Origin: Durusdinium trenchii
Taxonomy: Eukaryota > Sar > Dinophyceae > Suessiales > Symbiodiniaceae
Reading direction: 5' to 3'
DNA length: 64,000 nucleotides
Assembly: GCA_963970005.1 (NCBI GenBank)
Contig: CAXAMN010003780.1
Coordinates: forward strand, 1,222,369-1,286,368
The translations under genes and the position numbers were made by a program. The notes beneath the pieces were generated by a model. It was not told where the DNA came from, did no database searches, and worked only from the letters and a program-made list of their open reading frames with translations. The first letter of the stretch is position 1; each line of letters starts with the position of its first letter. Positions 11,970 to 23,466 of this stretch are shown here, in pieces.

Positions 11970-12160
11970 AGCGCTCCTAAGAGCACAAGAAAGACTTTAA
12001 GACTATGAGCGAGGGCCTCCAACCTAGAACAGATGGCCTCCAACCTAAGAGCGATGGCCTCCAACCTAGAAGAGATGGTCTCCAACCTAAGAGCGATCGC
12101 CTCTAAGAGCGATTATATAGTATTATATAAACCGCTCCTAAGTGCACAAGAAAGACTTTA
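11970..12160 (+). repeat. 21-bp heptad-coding minisatellite between two direct repeats
   Basis: About five 21-bp units (GATGGCCTCCAACCTAAGAGC and variants alternating with a CTAGAAGA version, so the true unit is 42 bp) lie at 12011-12110. In one frame the units read ASNLRAM, ASNLEEM and VSNLRAI, a seven-residue repeat with the spacing of a coiled-coil heptad. I recall similar repeats in Symbiodiniaceae proteins. The array sits between near-identical 29-bp direct repeats, GCTCCTAAGAGCACAAGAAA at 11972 and GCTCCTAAGTGCACAAGAAA at 12133, which is odd for a plain minisatellite. No flanking coding sequence is visible. Confidence 0.85.
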
Positions 12161-12930
12161 AATGGAGCTTTTGTGCAAGTCTTCCAATATCTTCCCCTCA
12201 ACACGACAGTCCACAAGAGCCCTGTGATCCCCATTTGCAGTGAAACGATTCCACACATGTGTAAACCATTCCCTTCCTTCTTGTCTACCCCGTGAGCACC
12301 CTCAATAAGTCCATTTTTCTATAGAAAGATTTCTCACAATTCTGTAGACATTAGTGAGGCCAAGGATGGGCAGTGGCATCTAGGAAACTTCAGCTCTCGC
12401 CGTTTTCGCAGGGGAACACAGTTGTTGAAACTCCATGAAACTCCAATATTCCAGCTCCTCTCGCCAGGCAACAGCCCGATTTGGTGACCACAGAGTCACC
12501 ACAGCGTCGGTGGCCGTCCTTGGATTCAGCATGATTCATCCCATGAGGATGTTCAAAAGCATTGACCAAAAAGCCTTGGTCATGTGCCTGTCCAAGACAT
12601 GTTTGTGCTTTGGAAAGAGGACCGTAAAAGTCGGTGGGATCTTGGGGAGCCTATGAGAACCCGGTGCCAACGACAAGAAGTGAATCTGCCATGATGAATC
12701 AAGTTCGTATAGGCATCGGGGAGGCGAAAACGGCGAAAACGGAATCTCACAGTGTTTTTCAGGTTAATCCACCAACCAGGAAGTCTTAATGTATGTGTTT
12801 ATGATGTTTACTCACTGCCAACTGAACCCATGGCGCACGTGGGTCTTCCAATGACTACCCCGTCGATCGCAGGAGATGGGTGGACCTGCCTTAGAAGCGG
12901 CCAACAAGGCAGGGCTTAGAGCTTTAGAGC
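12161..12930. other. no gene recognised
   Basis: No coding signal, repeat or RNA gene could be supported here. Confidence 0.45.
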
Positions 12931-12946
12931 TGTGCTGTTGGCTGTT

Positions 12947-13052
12947 GCACTTGCCTCGTTTGGTGAGTCAAAGGGCAAGATCGACCGGAGCATTTTGGAG
13001 AAGCCCCCGAAAGAAACGAGCGCGGTTTTCGGGTTTTCAGGCCCCCTCAAAT
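12947..13052 (+). CDS. weak exon candidate
   Basis: A frame reading KGKIDRSILEKPPKETSAVF has a sensible mix of charged and hydrophobic residues and lies immediately upstream of the better candidate at 13075. The two are in different reading frames, so they would be separate exons. No splice sites could be fixed. Confidence 0.2.
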
Positions 13053-13074
13053 CACTGGGCAATACACATCAACG

Positions 13075-13260
13075 GCTGTTTTGGAGCAGTCCGTGGCTTG
13101 GTGGGATGGCCAGGCCAGCGTGATTTTGGAAGAGCTACAAGATAAGAGCTCGGCCGCCTCAGATCGGGACCACATGACGGCGGTCCCCGTTTCCGCGGTT
13201 CGTGCCCTCATTAAAGGACCGGGAAATCCGAAATCCGTGCGCCGGGCAAAAAGAAAAACA
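13075..13260 (+). CDS. possible exon, helical hydrophilic segment
   Basis: After GGAGCAG (possible acceptor at about 13074) a frame encodes SVAWWDGQASVILEELQDKS, then SDRDHMTAVPVSAVRALIKG and a basic stretch near KSVRRAKRKTE. Third positions are G/C-rich (GCC AGC GTG ATT TTG GAA GAG CTA CAA GAT AAG AGC TCG GCC GCC). The open frame then continues into a hydrophobic, GT-rich tract that is probably intron. The coding part likely ends near 13255, where GGCAAAAAG could be a GC donor. Family not recognised. Confidence 0.4.
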
Positions 13261-16200
13261 GAAACACGGCAACTTGTATCCTTTTTGTGTATCATTGTAT
13301 CTATAATTATATGTTGTGTGTGTGTGGGTGTTTTCTTTGCATGGGACTCACCTCCAAAGAAAATTCAGACCCAAGAATGCGGGGGAAAGCCTGAACCTCA
13401 ACAATGAAGCCCCACAAGAGGCTTGCGAAGCATGTTGAACCTTTCCCCAAATATCTACAATTTTTTGGTAAATCGGGTACATGATAAATGAGATTGAATA
13501 TCCATGATTTGCAGATATGCAGAGCGAATAACGATGTTGAGTTCAGAGTTCCACAGATGTCCACGTCTGAGTTCCGCAGAGTTCCGCGCCTCAGGTCGAA
13601 TGATCGCCGACGGGGCACTCAAGAGGACGTGCATGGTGATGGTGAACACACCAAGGAAGGAAGGGGTTGTAGCGACTTTCCACTGCACCTGCCTTTTTTG
13701 CAAAAGAATGGTTTGTTCATGTTTGTTCTTTTAGGCGGTTGTATGGGAAGATGGGGGGGGTCCTCTTGAGGATGGTTTGGTGGGTCTTCACTGAGGACCT
13801 CCTGAATCATGACCTGGTGAGGGGTAATTCAAAAGGACCTGGCTCCATAGACGCCGTAGAATTCCACCTCCTCAAAGAAGATTCAACTATATATTTTATT
13901 ATGTGATGTCCGGGTTTGTGTGCTGATCATTCCAGCACTTCCGATGTATGGTGAGAAGCATCGGAAGGTTTGGTCACAAAGACGCCTGGTAATGCTCAAG
14001 TCCTCAGCATGTTGTCCAGGCTTGCCAGATGATGGGGTGAAGAAGGAAGGTGGTCAAAAGATACCGTTTGCATCCATTTGCAGATCCAACCTCACCCAAA
14101 GAGATCCCCCTCCAGGCCCCCAGGCAAGTGCACGAAACAGTTCAAAGGCAATATGACAATGTCCGAAACTGAACATGGGTAAAGTGCAGGAGGATTGAGA
14201 ATGATGTGGGTTTGTATTACAGTTTTGTCACTTTGCAAGTTCTTGTGAATGAGTTCTGCACACATTTTATACAAAGCTTGTATAAGGCTGGTGGAGTGTC
14301 GGAAACCATTCCTTTGGGCATTTGTGATAGCATTTTTACCAGTTGTGCGACCACCGCTCGCCACGAAAAAGAAACCGCCGAACACAATCCCATCAAACAA
14401 GGAAGTAGAAAATGGACCAATAAAGGGCTCGTTTACATCCACAGCCCTACAGCGGATTGTCCACTTCCATGTTTGTAGCGATGACCATTTTGCGCACTCG
14501 TTACGGGTGTTGAGGCCACCAAGTATGCGGTCCGGAGCCATTTGCTGCTGCGGCAGCCAGAGCCCCAGCCGGGGTTTGCCAGGTCAGAGTTGTGAAAGCA
14601 ATACTTCTTGACAGGGGATGGCACAGTTCCCGAGTTTGGGTTTACAAGATGGACCCACTGAGTGTTCATATGTGTTAATAGATATTGCATACTCAGAGAT
14701 TTTCATGTTCTTTCCCTTGGCCGTGGTCTCAGCTTCCCTTAAACTTATATACGTTATCCGTTAACATTAGTAGTGGTTTTCCTGCTAGTGAATCTGAAGG
14801 ACGATGATCCATTTCTCAAACCCTTATCTTGGCCAAGTAGAACAACATGGCAACCAAAGCCGACGCCTTGATATTTTTTTGCCCATCACACATATCGCAG
14901 ACATGCAAATACATAGAGAGAAGGATAGTAGACAAACACACTAGTAATTAAAGATGTAAGATTATGTATATAAGAGATGCAAAACATGGGACTGTTTTAT
15001 ACCTCCAGCTGAACCCGACAAAACCTCAGGAATGAAGAAGCTCTACAGACTGCTGCCGCTGGCGTTGGACTCCTGGTGCGTCACAGTTCGGAGCGGGGTG
15101 TGCCAAATTGTTCAGGACATCAAATAGACTAGTTGCCTCACCCACCCAGTACTGTCAGGCATTTGGGAGACTCTTTGCATGAATTTGACTGCTGTTTGGC
15201 CGTGTTTGGCAGGTGCCGAAGTCTCCAATGAAACTGCATTTCAGGGCATGTTCTGGACTCTGATGAATCTAAGTGACCGGTGTGGCACACTGTCATGATT
15301 CAATTGTGCGCTGGCCAACCCGCTTGACAGTCAGATGTTGAGGTCAGAGTATCTGCCTGTATCACAGCAAGTTACTCAAAATAGCATCAGTATCACCAAT
15401 AGTACTTTACTTGCTGAAACTTGATTCCAAGCACAGCATGGGGCTCGAGAGCCAGAGGGAAGCATCGGAAGTGGTTTGAAGATGTTGGAAGTTTGATGTT
15501 CATACTTTTGGGAACACACTCAGGTGGTTTTCCGTGTCCAAACGGGTTTTCCAAAAACAAACCAGAGGGGTTCTGCACTTGATGTTCCTCCACAAAGAGG
15601 GGGTGCCAGGGAGCAAATCGAGGGGCTCCTGTGATTCCTCTCGCCGTCAAAGAGTGAAAGAGGAGCGAAGAAAAGCCAATAGCTATGTCCATACCCCGCG
15701 CCTGTAAGACCCAAAAGCATCTAAATATGTCTAAATGACAGTAAATAAACAAATGGAACACCAAAAGGAGAACCCTTGCGGCCCTTGCGAAGGGCCTCGG
15801 GGTTTCAAGCTTAAAATCCAGCACTTCCGGAAGTTCGATGATGAACTGTTTTTCAGCTGGTTCATACCTTTGGTCGTGGATTCTTGGATGCCCTATTACC
15901 TTTGCACATGTGGTCATATCTTGTCTCAGTAACCTCCCAGTACCAAAAAACAAGATAGAAATTGATCAAGGCCCTTTGATTGACACACTCCTGATATCTC
16001 CTAATTGTGAGACATGCTTTGTGGAGCTGTCGATCAGCTGTCAATCTGCGCAGCTGTGTGGCCGACGGATTGGACCGGTGCCCCCCAAGCGCCATGGTTG
16101 CGAAGGGGATGAAGAAGAAGGACCACGCCGGGGGGGGGCACGTTTTTGGGCCGCATGCGGGCCATGGGCTGAAGGGCTCTTAGGAACAGGTCGGAAGAAA

Positions 16201-16511
16201 GGCTGAAACGATCCCAGCATCCGACCCCTTCACCGTCACCTTCACCTCGACTGCTCGACTCGGTGTTGTATTGGACTCGTTTTGAAGGGGTGGCAATTGA
16301 GTTGTTCATGGGGTGTTCCGTGGAAAACAACCTTGAATGAGCAAGGCAAAGCGGTTTGTGTAGCTTCTTGGCTCGTGGGAGGAATGTTGTGAAGACCGTC
16401 GACCGTTGTGTGTCGTTTGTGCTGCGGCGAGCGAATGTTGTAGAGGCTAGGTATTGACTGTTGGTCAGTCTGCTTCTAGCACGTTTGTTTGTGCACCACT
16501 TGTCAGGGGGG
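13261..16511. other. no gene recognised
   Basis: Three kilobases without a supportable gene. At 15034-15128 a 31-residue frame starts MKKLYRLLPLALDSW and ends with TAG, but it is too short to call. The TCCACTTCCATG word of the MITE-like family (see 60365) occurs alone at 14459. Long minus-strand frames at 14092-14541 and 15393-15953 look random. Confidence 0.4.
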
Positions 16512-16521
16512 NNNNNNNNNN
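16512..16521. other. 10-N assembly gap
   Basis: Ten Ns, preceded by a G run. The fixed length of ten suggests a placeholder for a gap of unknown or negative size. Coding sequence resumes directly to the right (see 16523). Confidence 0.99.
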
Positions 16522-16522
16522 G

Positions 16523-16567
16523 ATGCGATACTTCAACATCAACGACGACAAGGACGAGGAGGAGTGA
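16523..16567 (+). CDS. end of a coding exon, acidic C-terminus
   Basis: Immediately after the gap a frame reads MRYFNINDDKDEEE and stops at TGA 16565-16567. All third positions but one are G or C, a strong coding signature in this genome. The ATG directly at the gap edge need not be the start, because the exon probably continues leftward into the missing sequence. An acidic tail of this kind is common in nuclear and chaperone-type proteins, but no identity can be given. Confidence 0.4.
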   Translation: MRYFNINDDKDEEE

Positions 16568-17521
16568 GGGTAGTGCGCATTAGCTTCCAAGGCCCAGTGC
16601 TGGATGTGGGAGAGCACGAAGAGACAGAAGAAACATCACTTGTAGAAGTCGATAGTTTTGTGGACTAGTCACTTGATATGTTCCAAACCGGTCCACTTCA
16701 ATCACTAGAATACTCAAAGGATCTTTAGAAGGAAATGAAAAGACTTCCTTTTGAATAGAGGCTTTGGTATGGGGTGCGGTGGTGCTTTGGAGAGATTCAA
16801 GACAAATGATGTCATGTCCGACCACCCCAACCGAATAGAGACCTTCCGGTGCAGAGGCCCAACCGCATACGTTTCTAGGACGTCGAAGGATTTGTTTCTA
16901 GCGGCTCCATGATGGTTTGGGACGATCACCACAAGACCTTTCACAAGACGAACCCGAAAGAAGGAGTCACGGTCCATGCTTTGGGAGAACCGATCCTCGG
17001 TCCCCTCGTGATCCGAGGATCTCCGCAGTCTCCCTTTTCTCGGTCACGGTCTCCCTGGTCGGTCCCACACTGGGCGAGTGTTTGTTTCGGGCTTGAAGCT
17101 CTCGCAGCGTGCTACGGAGAACAGAGCGTGATTGATTGGCTTCCGTGTTTGCATGCGGTGGCGGCAGTCTTTGGGCTCCGGGAGCTTGGTTCGGATGGGT
17201 TTCTCAGGGGCGACCGGTGAACGAACAAGACCGGTTTTCTCATCCGTTTCCGAGGGAAACGGAGAGGTTTTCGCATGGGGTCCTGTGTGTCTCACCGTTT
17301 GGTCCGCGAGCAGTTTCCGATAGATCCTGCATGTGGTGGGGGAACGGATTTGTCACATTTTGTCACTGGCTGTCTTCACCTAATTATCTTCACAAGGTCT
17401 TCACAAGATTTCATGAATCCGAGTCTTTACCAGGATTGAAACATGCAATCTCAATCTTCAATCCTTTCTGGACCTCCGGCTCAAAAATCAGGCACCTCCC
17501 CCAAAACAGAACTTCCAAACT
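16568..17521. other. no gene recognised
   Basis: Plus-strand frames at 16909-17220 and 17136-17525 are open and GC-rich but have no protein-like pattern. Repeated TTCACAAGGTCTTCACAAG words occur near 17390. Confidence 0.4.
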
Positions 17522-17686
17522 ATGACGTGGCAACTTGGCCTCCAAGCGGGTCTTCCTGTTCTCTCAAAGGTCGACCGCTGGCGTCGCAAGGGCGACCTCG
17601 AGGCATTGCTCGAGATGCCCGGCGACCCCAGTGGGCACCGGTGGCTGCACCCGGTGCATTCGGGGTGGCAAGATTGGGTTCGATGA
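17522..17686 (+). CDS. small ORF, 54 residues, or internal exon
   Basis: ATG 17522 to TGA 17686. The protein has LQAGLPVLSKVDRWRRKGDL in the middle and PSGHRWLHPVHSGWQDWV at the end. It contains five Trp and many charged residues, with G/C-rich third positions (CTC GAG GCA TTG CTC GAG ATG CCC GGC GAC CCC). Other frames across the same bases are also open (93 codons) but look worse. It may be an exon of a larger gene. Family unknown. Confidence 0.35.
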   Translation: MTWQLGLQAGLPVLSKVDRWRRKGDLEALLEMPGDPSGHRWLHPVHSGWQDWVR

Positions 17687-18189
17687 AGACGAAGCATTCG
17701 GGCTTTGGTGAGAATGTCAAGTAGAAGGTCTATCCATGGAGATATACACTTCTTGGCTTTGAGACTGCCCGCCATCAGATTAGGGAGTCCAGGAACTTCA
17801 AACAAAGACTTGCAGGCTGTTGTTGTCCATTTGTATCCATTTGTTGGGTGGATGTTCAACTCAGTCAAGATCTTTGTTGGGTACATGTTCTGCAACTCAA
17901 TAGGACGGATGTTCATCTCAATCAAGATCATGGTTGAGCAGATGCACCACATTGTTACATCGTTGGATGTGTATTGCTTGACGAGCACTTTAGCTGATGC
18001 AGTCGTTCAGTTCATTGTTATCTCCAGCAACTTCCAAATGTCCATCCACTCCTGGCCTGCTTTGGATTCATTGGCTCACTGATCTGGATGTCACTGGGGG
18101 CCATGAGTATGCTCGCTAGGGTCATCTATGATCTTACGCGGTTCATGTAGACCAGTTGAAGCGGTTGATTCTCCGTAGATTCTCGATTA
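17687..18189. other. no gene; diverged internal duplication
   Basis: Between about 17850 and 17950 two related segments of about 56 bp share GGATGTTCA(A/T)CTCA(G/A)TCAAGATC. Otherwise nothing is recognised. Confidence 0.45.
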
Positions 18190-18351
18190 GCAGACCAGCG
18201 GCCCATAGCACCCCCCGGTCAGTGCCAAGTGCACCCGCGGTTCGCGCGCGGAACCTTCGCGGGGGAGCACAAGCCATGGATGTTCGAGCTAAGGCTGGAG
18301 GTGCAGATCCAAGCTTATTTGGATTTGGAGGCACTTGGCAAACTTGGGTGA
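18190..18351 (+). CDS. possible exon, unknown family
   Basis: A frame ending at TGA 18351 contains HPRFARGTFAGEHKPWMFEL followed by RLEVQIQAYLDLEALGKL. The run FARGTFAGEHKPWMFELRLE looks like a conserved domain core, not random sequence. A GT donor could follow CTGGAG at about 18298, in which case the residues after it are intron read-through. I cannot name the family with confidence. No neighbouring exon was linked. Confidence 0.4.
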   Translation, partial: ADQRPIAPPGQCQVHPRFARGTFAGEHKPWMFELRLEVQIQAYLDLEALGKLG

Positions 18352-18419
18352 CGGGGATGAATCGGGATGAATGATGGAGTTCAAACCTTTGGTCTTAGGC
18401 TCACATGGATCGATCAGAA

Positions 18420-19226
18420 TCATGGACAGCTTTGGCACCCGGCTGGAGTTTCGAAAAGTGCCGAGGACACTGCTGAAGTCCAAAGATCCTCCGTCGATAT
18501 TCGTCGTGTCCGAAGCAAAATGGCTTGGCATTGGATCTTCATGATCTTCCCAAGTGATGAACATCCGCAGGTTCCGGGGATTGGAGATGGGTTGAGCCTT
18601 CGTCGCCAAACCTCCACATCTCGACCCTCAGATCGCGGGCGATCTTGTTTCTGGGATGCTCTTGGTACTTGGTAGCAGCCGTCCGTCCGATCCTTCGTTT
18701 TCCGCCGCCGTTTTCGGTGGGTTCTGTCGCTCGTGTTTGCAGAATGGTGGGGCATGAGAGTCAAAGCAGAGCTGTCATCGCCCGCAGGATCCTGATGATG
18801 CCTTGCCTTTGGCACAGGAGGCAGGGTGAGAGCTGGACATGTCAAGAAGAGAGAGCTGGCAAGACATGCTGATTTGGCCATTTCAATGTGGCTGTTGGTG
18901 ATGGTGCGGGATTTGAGACACGAAGGCTTCTTATATACAATATACATCCTCTCTCCCAGACTGCGGATAGCCATGCGCACGTGCATGCTGATAATCTCTC
19001 GAAGGCTTTCTTGTGCAACGATCGACCATTTTTGGAAGGCCAACTGTGAGCTTGGCAGGCAGTGAAGGTGGCGAGAAGGCTGAAAAAGAAGAAGTTGGAA
19101 GGACATCTTCCAGGGAGAGCACGTGCCAGGGAGATCCAGCTGAGGTATTTTTGAGATGTTTATTGTAAAGTTGAGGGCGCAACCGCACACTCGCTGGGCT
19201 CGTTCTCGACCACTCTTGGCAGCCAC
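18420..19226 (-). CDS. long unassigned open frame (268 codons), doubtful
   Basis: The second-longest open frame in the window not explained by repeats. Its length is somewhat above what I expect by chance for this base composition. Yet it shows no domain, no G/C third-position bias and no repeat or signal peptide, and the plus strand has competing frames. It contains a basic patch near HRKRRRKTKDRTD. I list it because of length only. Confidence 0.2.
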   Translation of the reverse strand: MAAKSGRERAQRVCGCALNFTINISKIPQLDLPGTCSPWKMSFQLLLFQPSRHLHCLPSSQLAFQKWSIVAQESLREIISMHVRMAIRSLGERMYIVYKKPSCLKSRTITNSHIEMAKSACLASSLFLTCPALTLPPVPKARHHQDPAGDDSSALTLMPHHSANTSDRTHRKRRRKTKDRTDGCYQVPRASQKQDRPRSEGRDVEVWRRRLNPSPIPGTCGCSSLGKIMKIQCQAILLRTRRISTEDLWTSAVSSALFETPAGCQSCP

Positions 19227-20073
19227 TCAGAAGAAGTTTTTTTTTTAGGTTGCCTGTTGCCAAGCTGAGAGGCCCGACAAAGACCCCCAGAAAGTCTAGA
19301 AGCAAGTCTGGACGCTACTTGGAGCAAAGGGCATCGCTACTAGGAGCAAGGACGCTACTAGGGGCTCCTGGCCATACTACTAGGAGCAAGAAGCTACTAG
19401 GAGCTTTTTCAGAGCTCCACTTTTCGGCCATGGGTGTTACACCACGCATCGTTTGCTGGACAGGACAGGCGCTCGCAAGCCTCGCTCAGGTGCGGCGGCT
19501 GAGACCTTTTGAGGGTGCTGCAGGTATGGACTTCAACTAAAGTTGGCGAGTTTGAGAACTTCCTTAGGATTATATATTTAGGATGTACTTTTGGGATTCC
19601 CTAGGAGAAAACCATAGCCATAGAACTTCCTGGCCTCCAACACGCAGGAGCTGGATGAACGTAGCCAAACATCCCAAGAAATGAGCAGAATAGACTCGAC
19701 CCCTCCAAGTTTGACCCCCTTAGTGCAGCCTCTTGACGAAAAAAACGAGACAGGGCCCTCGAATGTAACCGAATACTATGACTCGTCAGAGTCCGGTTTC
19801 CTGGGATTGGCTTTGCACTGGATTGGCATGTCAGGTGCAGCAAGCCCGGGAAGAGCATGTCGAGGCCGGACTCTGGGAAAACACGGTTTGGATAGAGTTT
19901 GATGGCCCAAAGCGATACCAAAATGATCCAATTTGTTCCAATGCATTTTGGCAAGGTACCATAATTAATTAGGCACCTATATAATTAGTTTCTGGGCACA
20001 AACCCATGGACCCATTGGGCTTAGATGGTTCTACATGGTTCGCACCTCCTGGGAACAATTTCAACTCTCGCAG
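19227..20073. other. no gene; contains dispersed repeat copy 2
   Basis: Apart from the TACTAG-type copy listed at 19306-19405 nothing coding was recognised. A TTAATTAATTAGGC-like AT patch lies near 19960-19990. Confidence 0.4.
19306..19405 (-). repeat. TACTAG-type dispersed repeat, copy 2
   Basis: GCTACTAGGAGCAAGGACGC and following words are the reverse complement of the 9775-9947 repeat. About 100 bp long, shorter than copy 1. No target-site duplication was obvious. Confidence 0.85.
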
Positions 20074-22868
20074 GCCTTGAGCGCCTCCAAAGAGGCCATC
20101 GTGATCTTCCGAGAGCTTCAGGATCAGGCGAAGCCCATCTTTTGGTGGGGGAGAAGCATAAAGCCACAGGAGAACACTTGGACTACGGCCTGACTATGAC
20201 TATATATAGGTGTTTTTTTTTTCCATGGTGGATTCACCCTCGCATTCAGGTGGTGAGGGAATTCGGAAAGATTTGGACACATTTTGACCGTCACGAGTGG
20301 GGCGTGTCCATAGCTCACCGCTCACCTCCCTGATATATGTAATACTGACGTATTTTAAATTTACATGTATGCATGTATCATAATATATATATAGGATTAT
20401 ATAGGTAATTATACAACTGCGTTGCATGCTATATAGTATGTCTACATATTGTCCCATGGACAGGTTGCTGAAGCCACAGCCCGGCATGCGGCTGTGTCGG
20501 CCAGAACGCCCAGTGTGAACGCCATGCATGGAAGTCTGAATTCGAAGGATGTTGATGGTGTGAATCGCAGACCATCACAGACATAACTGCGGGCAATTCT
20601 GAAGACAGCACCTGATGTGAGTCTTGAAGACAGCAGCTTGAAGCTGGGGGATGAGTTGGGCGGATTGGACCAAGACTTGTGGTTTGGTTCATGGGTGTTG
20701 GCTCATATTGAAAATCTTTTGACTATGCGGACCCTCTCCCAGCGACTGTTCTTTGGTAATTACGAGCATAGCATGGGAACCAAGAGAAAGTGTGGATGAC
20801 CCAAAGATTTGGACGCTTTGTTGATGTTTCTTTGTGTCTCTTGCTTCCCCAAGTCTTCAGTTGACTCCTCACACTCTTGCCGAGGCCTACATGGGCCGCA
20901 AGAAGCTCGGCGAGGCCAGCCGATCTCGCGATCTTGCGAGAATTCTGGTTGAACTGAAGGTGCCATTCTGATGGCTGAGGGCCTCAGGTGCTTTCCTGCA
21001 GGTTGGAGGCCATCGCTAGCAGGTTGCTTTCCTGTGTTTCATTTGGTGGGGCAAGTGACAACCCGGGGAACCGGCAAATCTGCCAAGGCGCTGGATGAGG
21101 CCAAGAAGGCCCGGGCGCTCTTTCGAAAGCACGGCCTGCGACATGATGAAGGCGGACGGGGTGATGGCGCTTCCAAATGTGGGAGGGCACAGGTGAGCGG
21201 GGTGATAGCGCTTTGCAGAGAACGAGGGTGGGATCAAACAGAAGGATCACATCCTTTGGTCATGTTTGATACTGAAGCATTCCCATCCCATGAGCCCCTG
21301 TCACACGTTTGACCCATGTCAGAGCTAGACCACCTGGGCTGTGGCCAAAAGATACTGTAGGGGGCATTTGCCGTGGGCCTTCTGAGTCCAATGTTTCGCG
21401 CTGAGATTTGTGAAGGTCGAGCGTTGCTGGTGAAGAGTTGTGCGCACAAGATGGCACAAGAGCTCCTTGGAGCGGTAAGAGGGAGTGGCGAGCCTCTCGC
21501 GACAAGGCGGAATGGCGAGCCCGTACACACCAGCTGCGCATGCTGCGCTTCTTCAATTCCCAAAGCTTTGTACCACATCTAGAGGGCAAGTAGCTGCCAT
21601 CTCACTCTCCTTGTGATTTCAGGCGCTGATGAGCAGGTGGCTGCTAGCTGATAGAAAATCAAGGAACTCCAAGCCAGAGAGCACAAAAAGGTTCCACATC
21701 TCGTTGATTCAAAAATGGCATGTAAATGTTTGCGATCACCACCATAAGTCCATGCAGGTCAGGCCATGATTTCACCATCGTTCACCCATCGCACGCACAG
21801 CGTGGCGTTTCCGCGCCGAGGCTGGGAGAAGCAGCCCGGTGGCCCGGCCTCGGCGGCCTCGGCGTAGACCGAAAGACTTCGGACCGAGTGGCCCAAAGCA
21901 AGACCGGGGCTTTTTTGGCAGGTCCTGAGAAGGAGCTTGCCTCACCAGCTTGTTACAAAACTGGGTTTCTGAGGGGATGTGTTTGGAACCACCAGACGGG
22001 CTCCAACGATCTTCGTGTTTAAACTTCTTGGGCTGGGCGGTTCGCCGTGTAGGTACAGGTACAATCCGAGGATGTCGGATGCAACGGCTAAGGGTGTTGG
22101 TCATTGGCGTCCGGTCCATGAAGGTGAGGAACATGTTGGGAATACCACAAGGTTGGGCCGGGCCCACCTTTTTGAATGGTAAGAAGGTCAAGAAGATGGT
22201 ACTGTAGCCCTAAGCTGACCCATCAGGAAGTGACAGGTGTCCCTCATGGTGCTGATGGTGGGATGGCGTTGGATCGGAGACTGGGGACCTCGAGGTTCAG
22301 GATGCCACCGAAGCACAGTACCTCTTCCAGAAAGAGAAGGACCGCAGGTGCCGAGATGACGTCCATTTCAGCTCATGTCACCGATCGAAGGAATGATCCA
22401 GGTCGGAGGCATCAGGTGGAAGGTGGGACCAACATGGCGGAGTGAGCGGCGACGTCACGGGGTGCATTCTTCATGCTACCAGCTAAACACTAACACAATA
22501 TAATACCATGCATAACCCTACTATAGATGTAACATGATGTAACTAGCCTTTGCCTTTGAGTGCTGATTAGAGACGCAGGTTTGCAAAAAAGATAGAACTT
22601 ACCGACCTGTAAAGTGGTTCCACCGAATGGTTGAGATGGCTGGGCCTAGCTGGACTTTGCAGATGGCGATGGAGAGAGAGAGAGAGAGAAAGAAAGAAAA
22701 AAGACAAAAGAGCAGCATTATGCGAATGCAGGGTTGGATTCCATAGAACGCAAATGGTGGTTGATGGATCCTCCAAGGATCCTCCAAGGCTCTCAAAACG
22801 AAGCGGGTCCGGGTGACCCAGCCTCCAGGTGGGAGGCCAAAGCGCTACATGACGTGGCGGAGCTTCAG
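20074..22868 (+). CDS. tetratricopeptide-like repeat protein gene, multi-exon, partial
   Basis: Exon pieces on one strand encode helical repeats of the TPR type, which usually act as protein-protein scaffolds. Exon 20074 (after CTCTCGCAG) reads ALSASKEAIVIFRELQDQ. Exon 20861-20959 reads LAEAYMGRKKLGEASRSRDL and ends at a GT donor. An exon from about 21064 to 21192 reads SAKALDEAKKARALFRKHG and ends CAG|GTGAGC. Exon 22301-22347 reads DATEAQYLFQKEKDR. Exon 22829-22868 reads WEAKALHDVAELQ. The last two join in phase (AG plus G gives Arg) across a GT-AG intron to give KDRRWEAKALHDVAELQ, the expected TPR helix-turn-helix pattern, which I take as good proof. Start and end are unknown; candidates downstream at 23311 and 23690 may belong. 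Some repeat parts are missing, so exons may be lost or unrecognised. Confidence 0.6.
22668..22703. repeat. (GA)n microsatellite
   Basis: GA dinucleotides followed by GAAA/AAAG words. Confidence 0.9.
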
Positions 22869-23310
22869 GTGTGGCGGCACTCCGCGACGCAGCGGACGGG
22901 CCGTGGAAGCCGTTCTTCCTGGGAAGAATGAAGAGGTCTTCTTCCGGGCTCAAGGGGCAAGAAGAACGGAAGGAAACTCTAAACGAGGTGTGCGGACTTT
23001 CAAGTTTGGGGCATTGCAAAAGTTTGATGATCTTTGGACCACATGTCGGTGAATTGCAATGATGATTAGATAGGGTGTGTAGAGGCAGCACAACGGAAGG
23101 CATCCATGCAAGAAGCTCCAAGAAGCCCTCTAGACTCTAGAAGGGAATTCTCATAGTGCTCAGGTGTTGTTTAGAGAGTTCGACGGGAGCCTATAGTTAA
23201 TATAATATAGTAATATATATATATATCTAAATATAGTATGCAGATCTATACAGTTCAGACTGTCAGAGCTTTGGAGATGTCCGACTCGTGTCCTTTGCGG
23301 TTCCTTCCAG

Positions 23311-23430
23311 GCGATGCGGGAGAACTTCCCCGCTGCCCTGCGGGCGCTGCGCTTGGTCGCGTCCGTGTCCGACACGCGTGCTCCGCTCCGGAGCGGCGGC
23401 AGTGATGCCATAGCGGATGGTGCTGAAAAC
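23311..23430 (+). CDS. possible exon, helical (maybe part of the TPR gene)
   Basis: After TTCCTTCCAG a frame reads AMRENFPAALRALRLVASVS with nearly all third positions G or C. The alternation of Ala/Leu/Arg suggests an amphipathic helix. It starts 440 bp after the last proven TPR exon and on the same strand, so it may be a further exon of that gene. The 3' end is not fixed; GT follows CGCTTG within the piece. Confidence 0.4.
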
Positions 23431-23439
23431 ATCCACACA

Positions 23440-23466
23440 CTCTCTTTCTCTCTCTCTCTCTCTCTC
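23440..23466. repeat. (CT)n microsatellite
   Basis: About thirteen CT units with one interruption. Confidence 0.9.
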
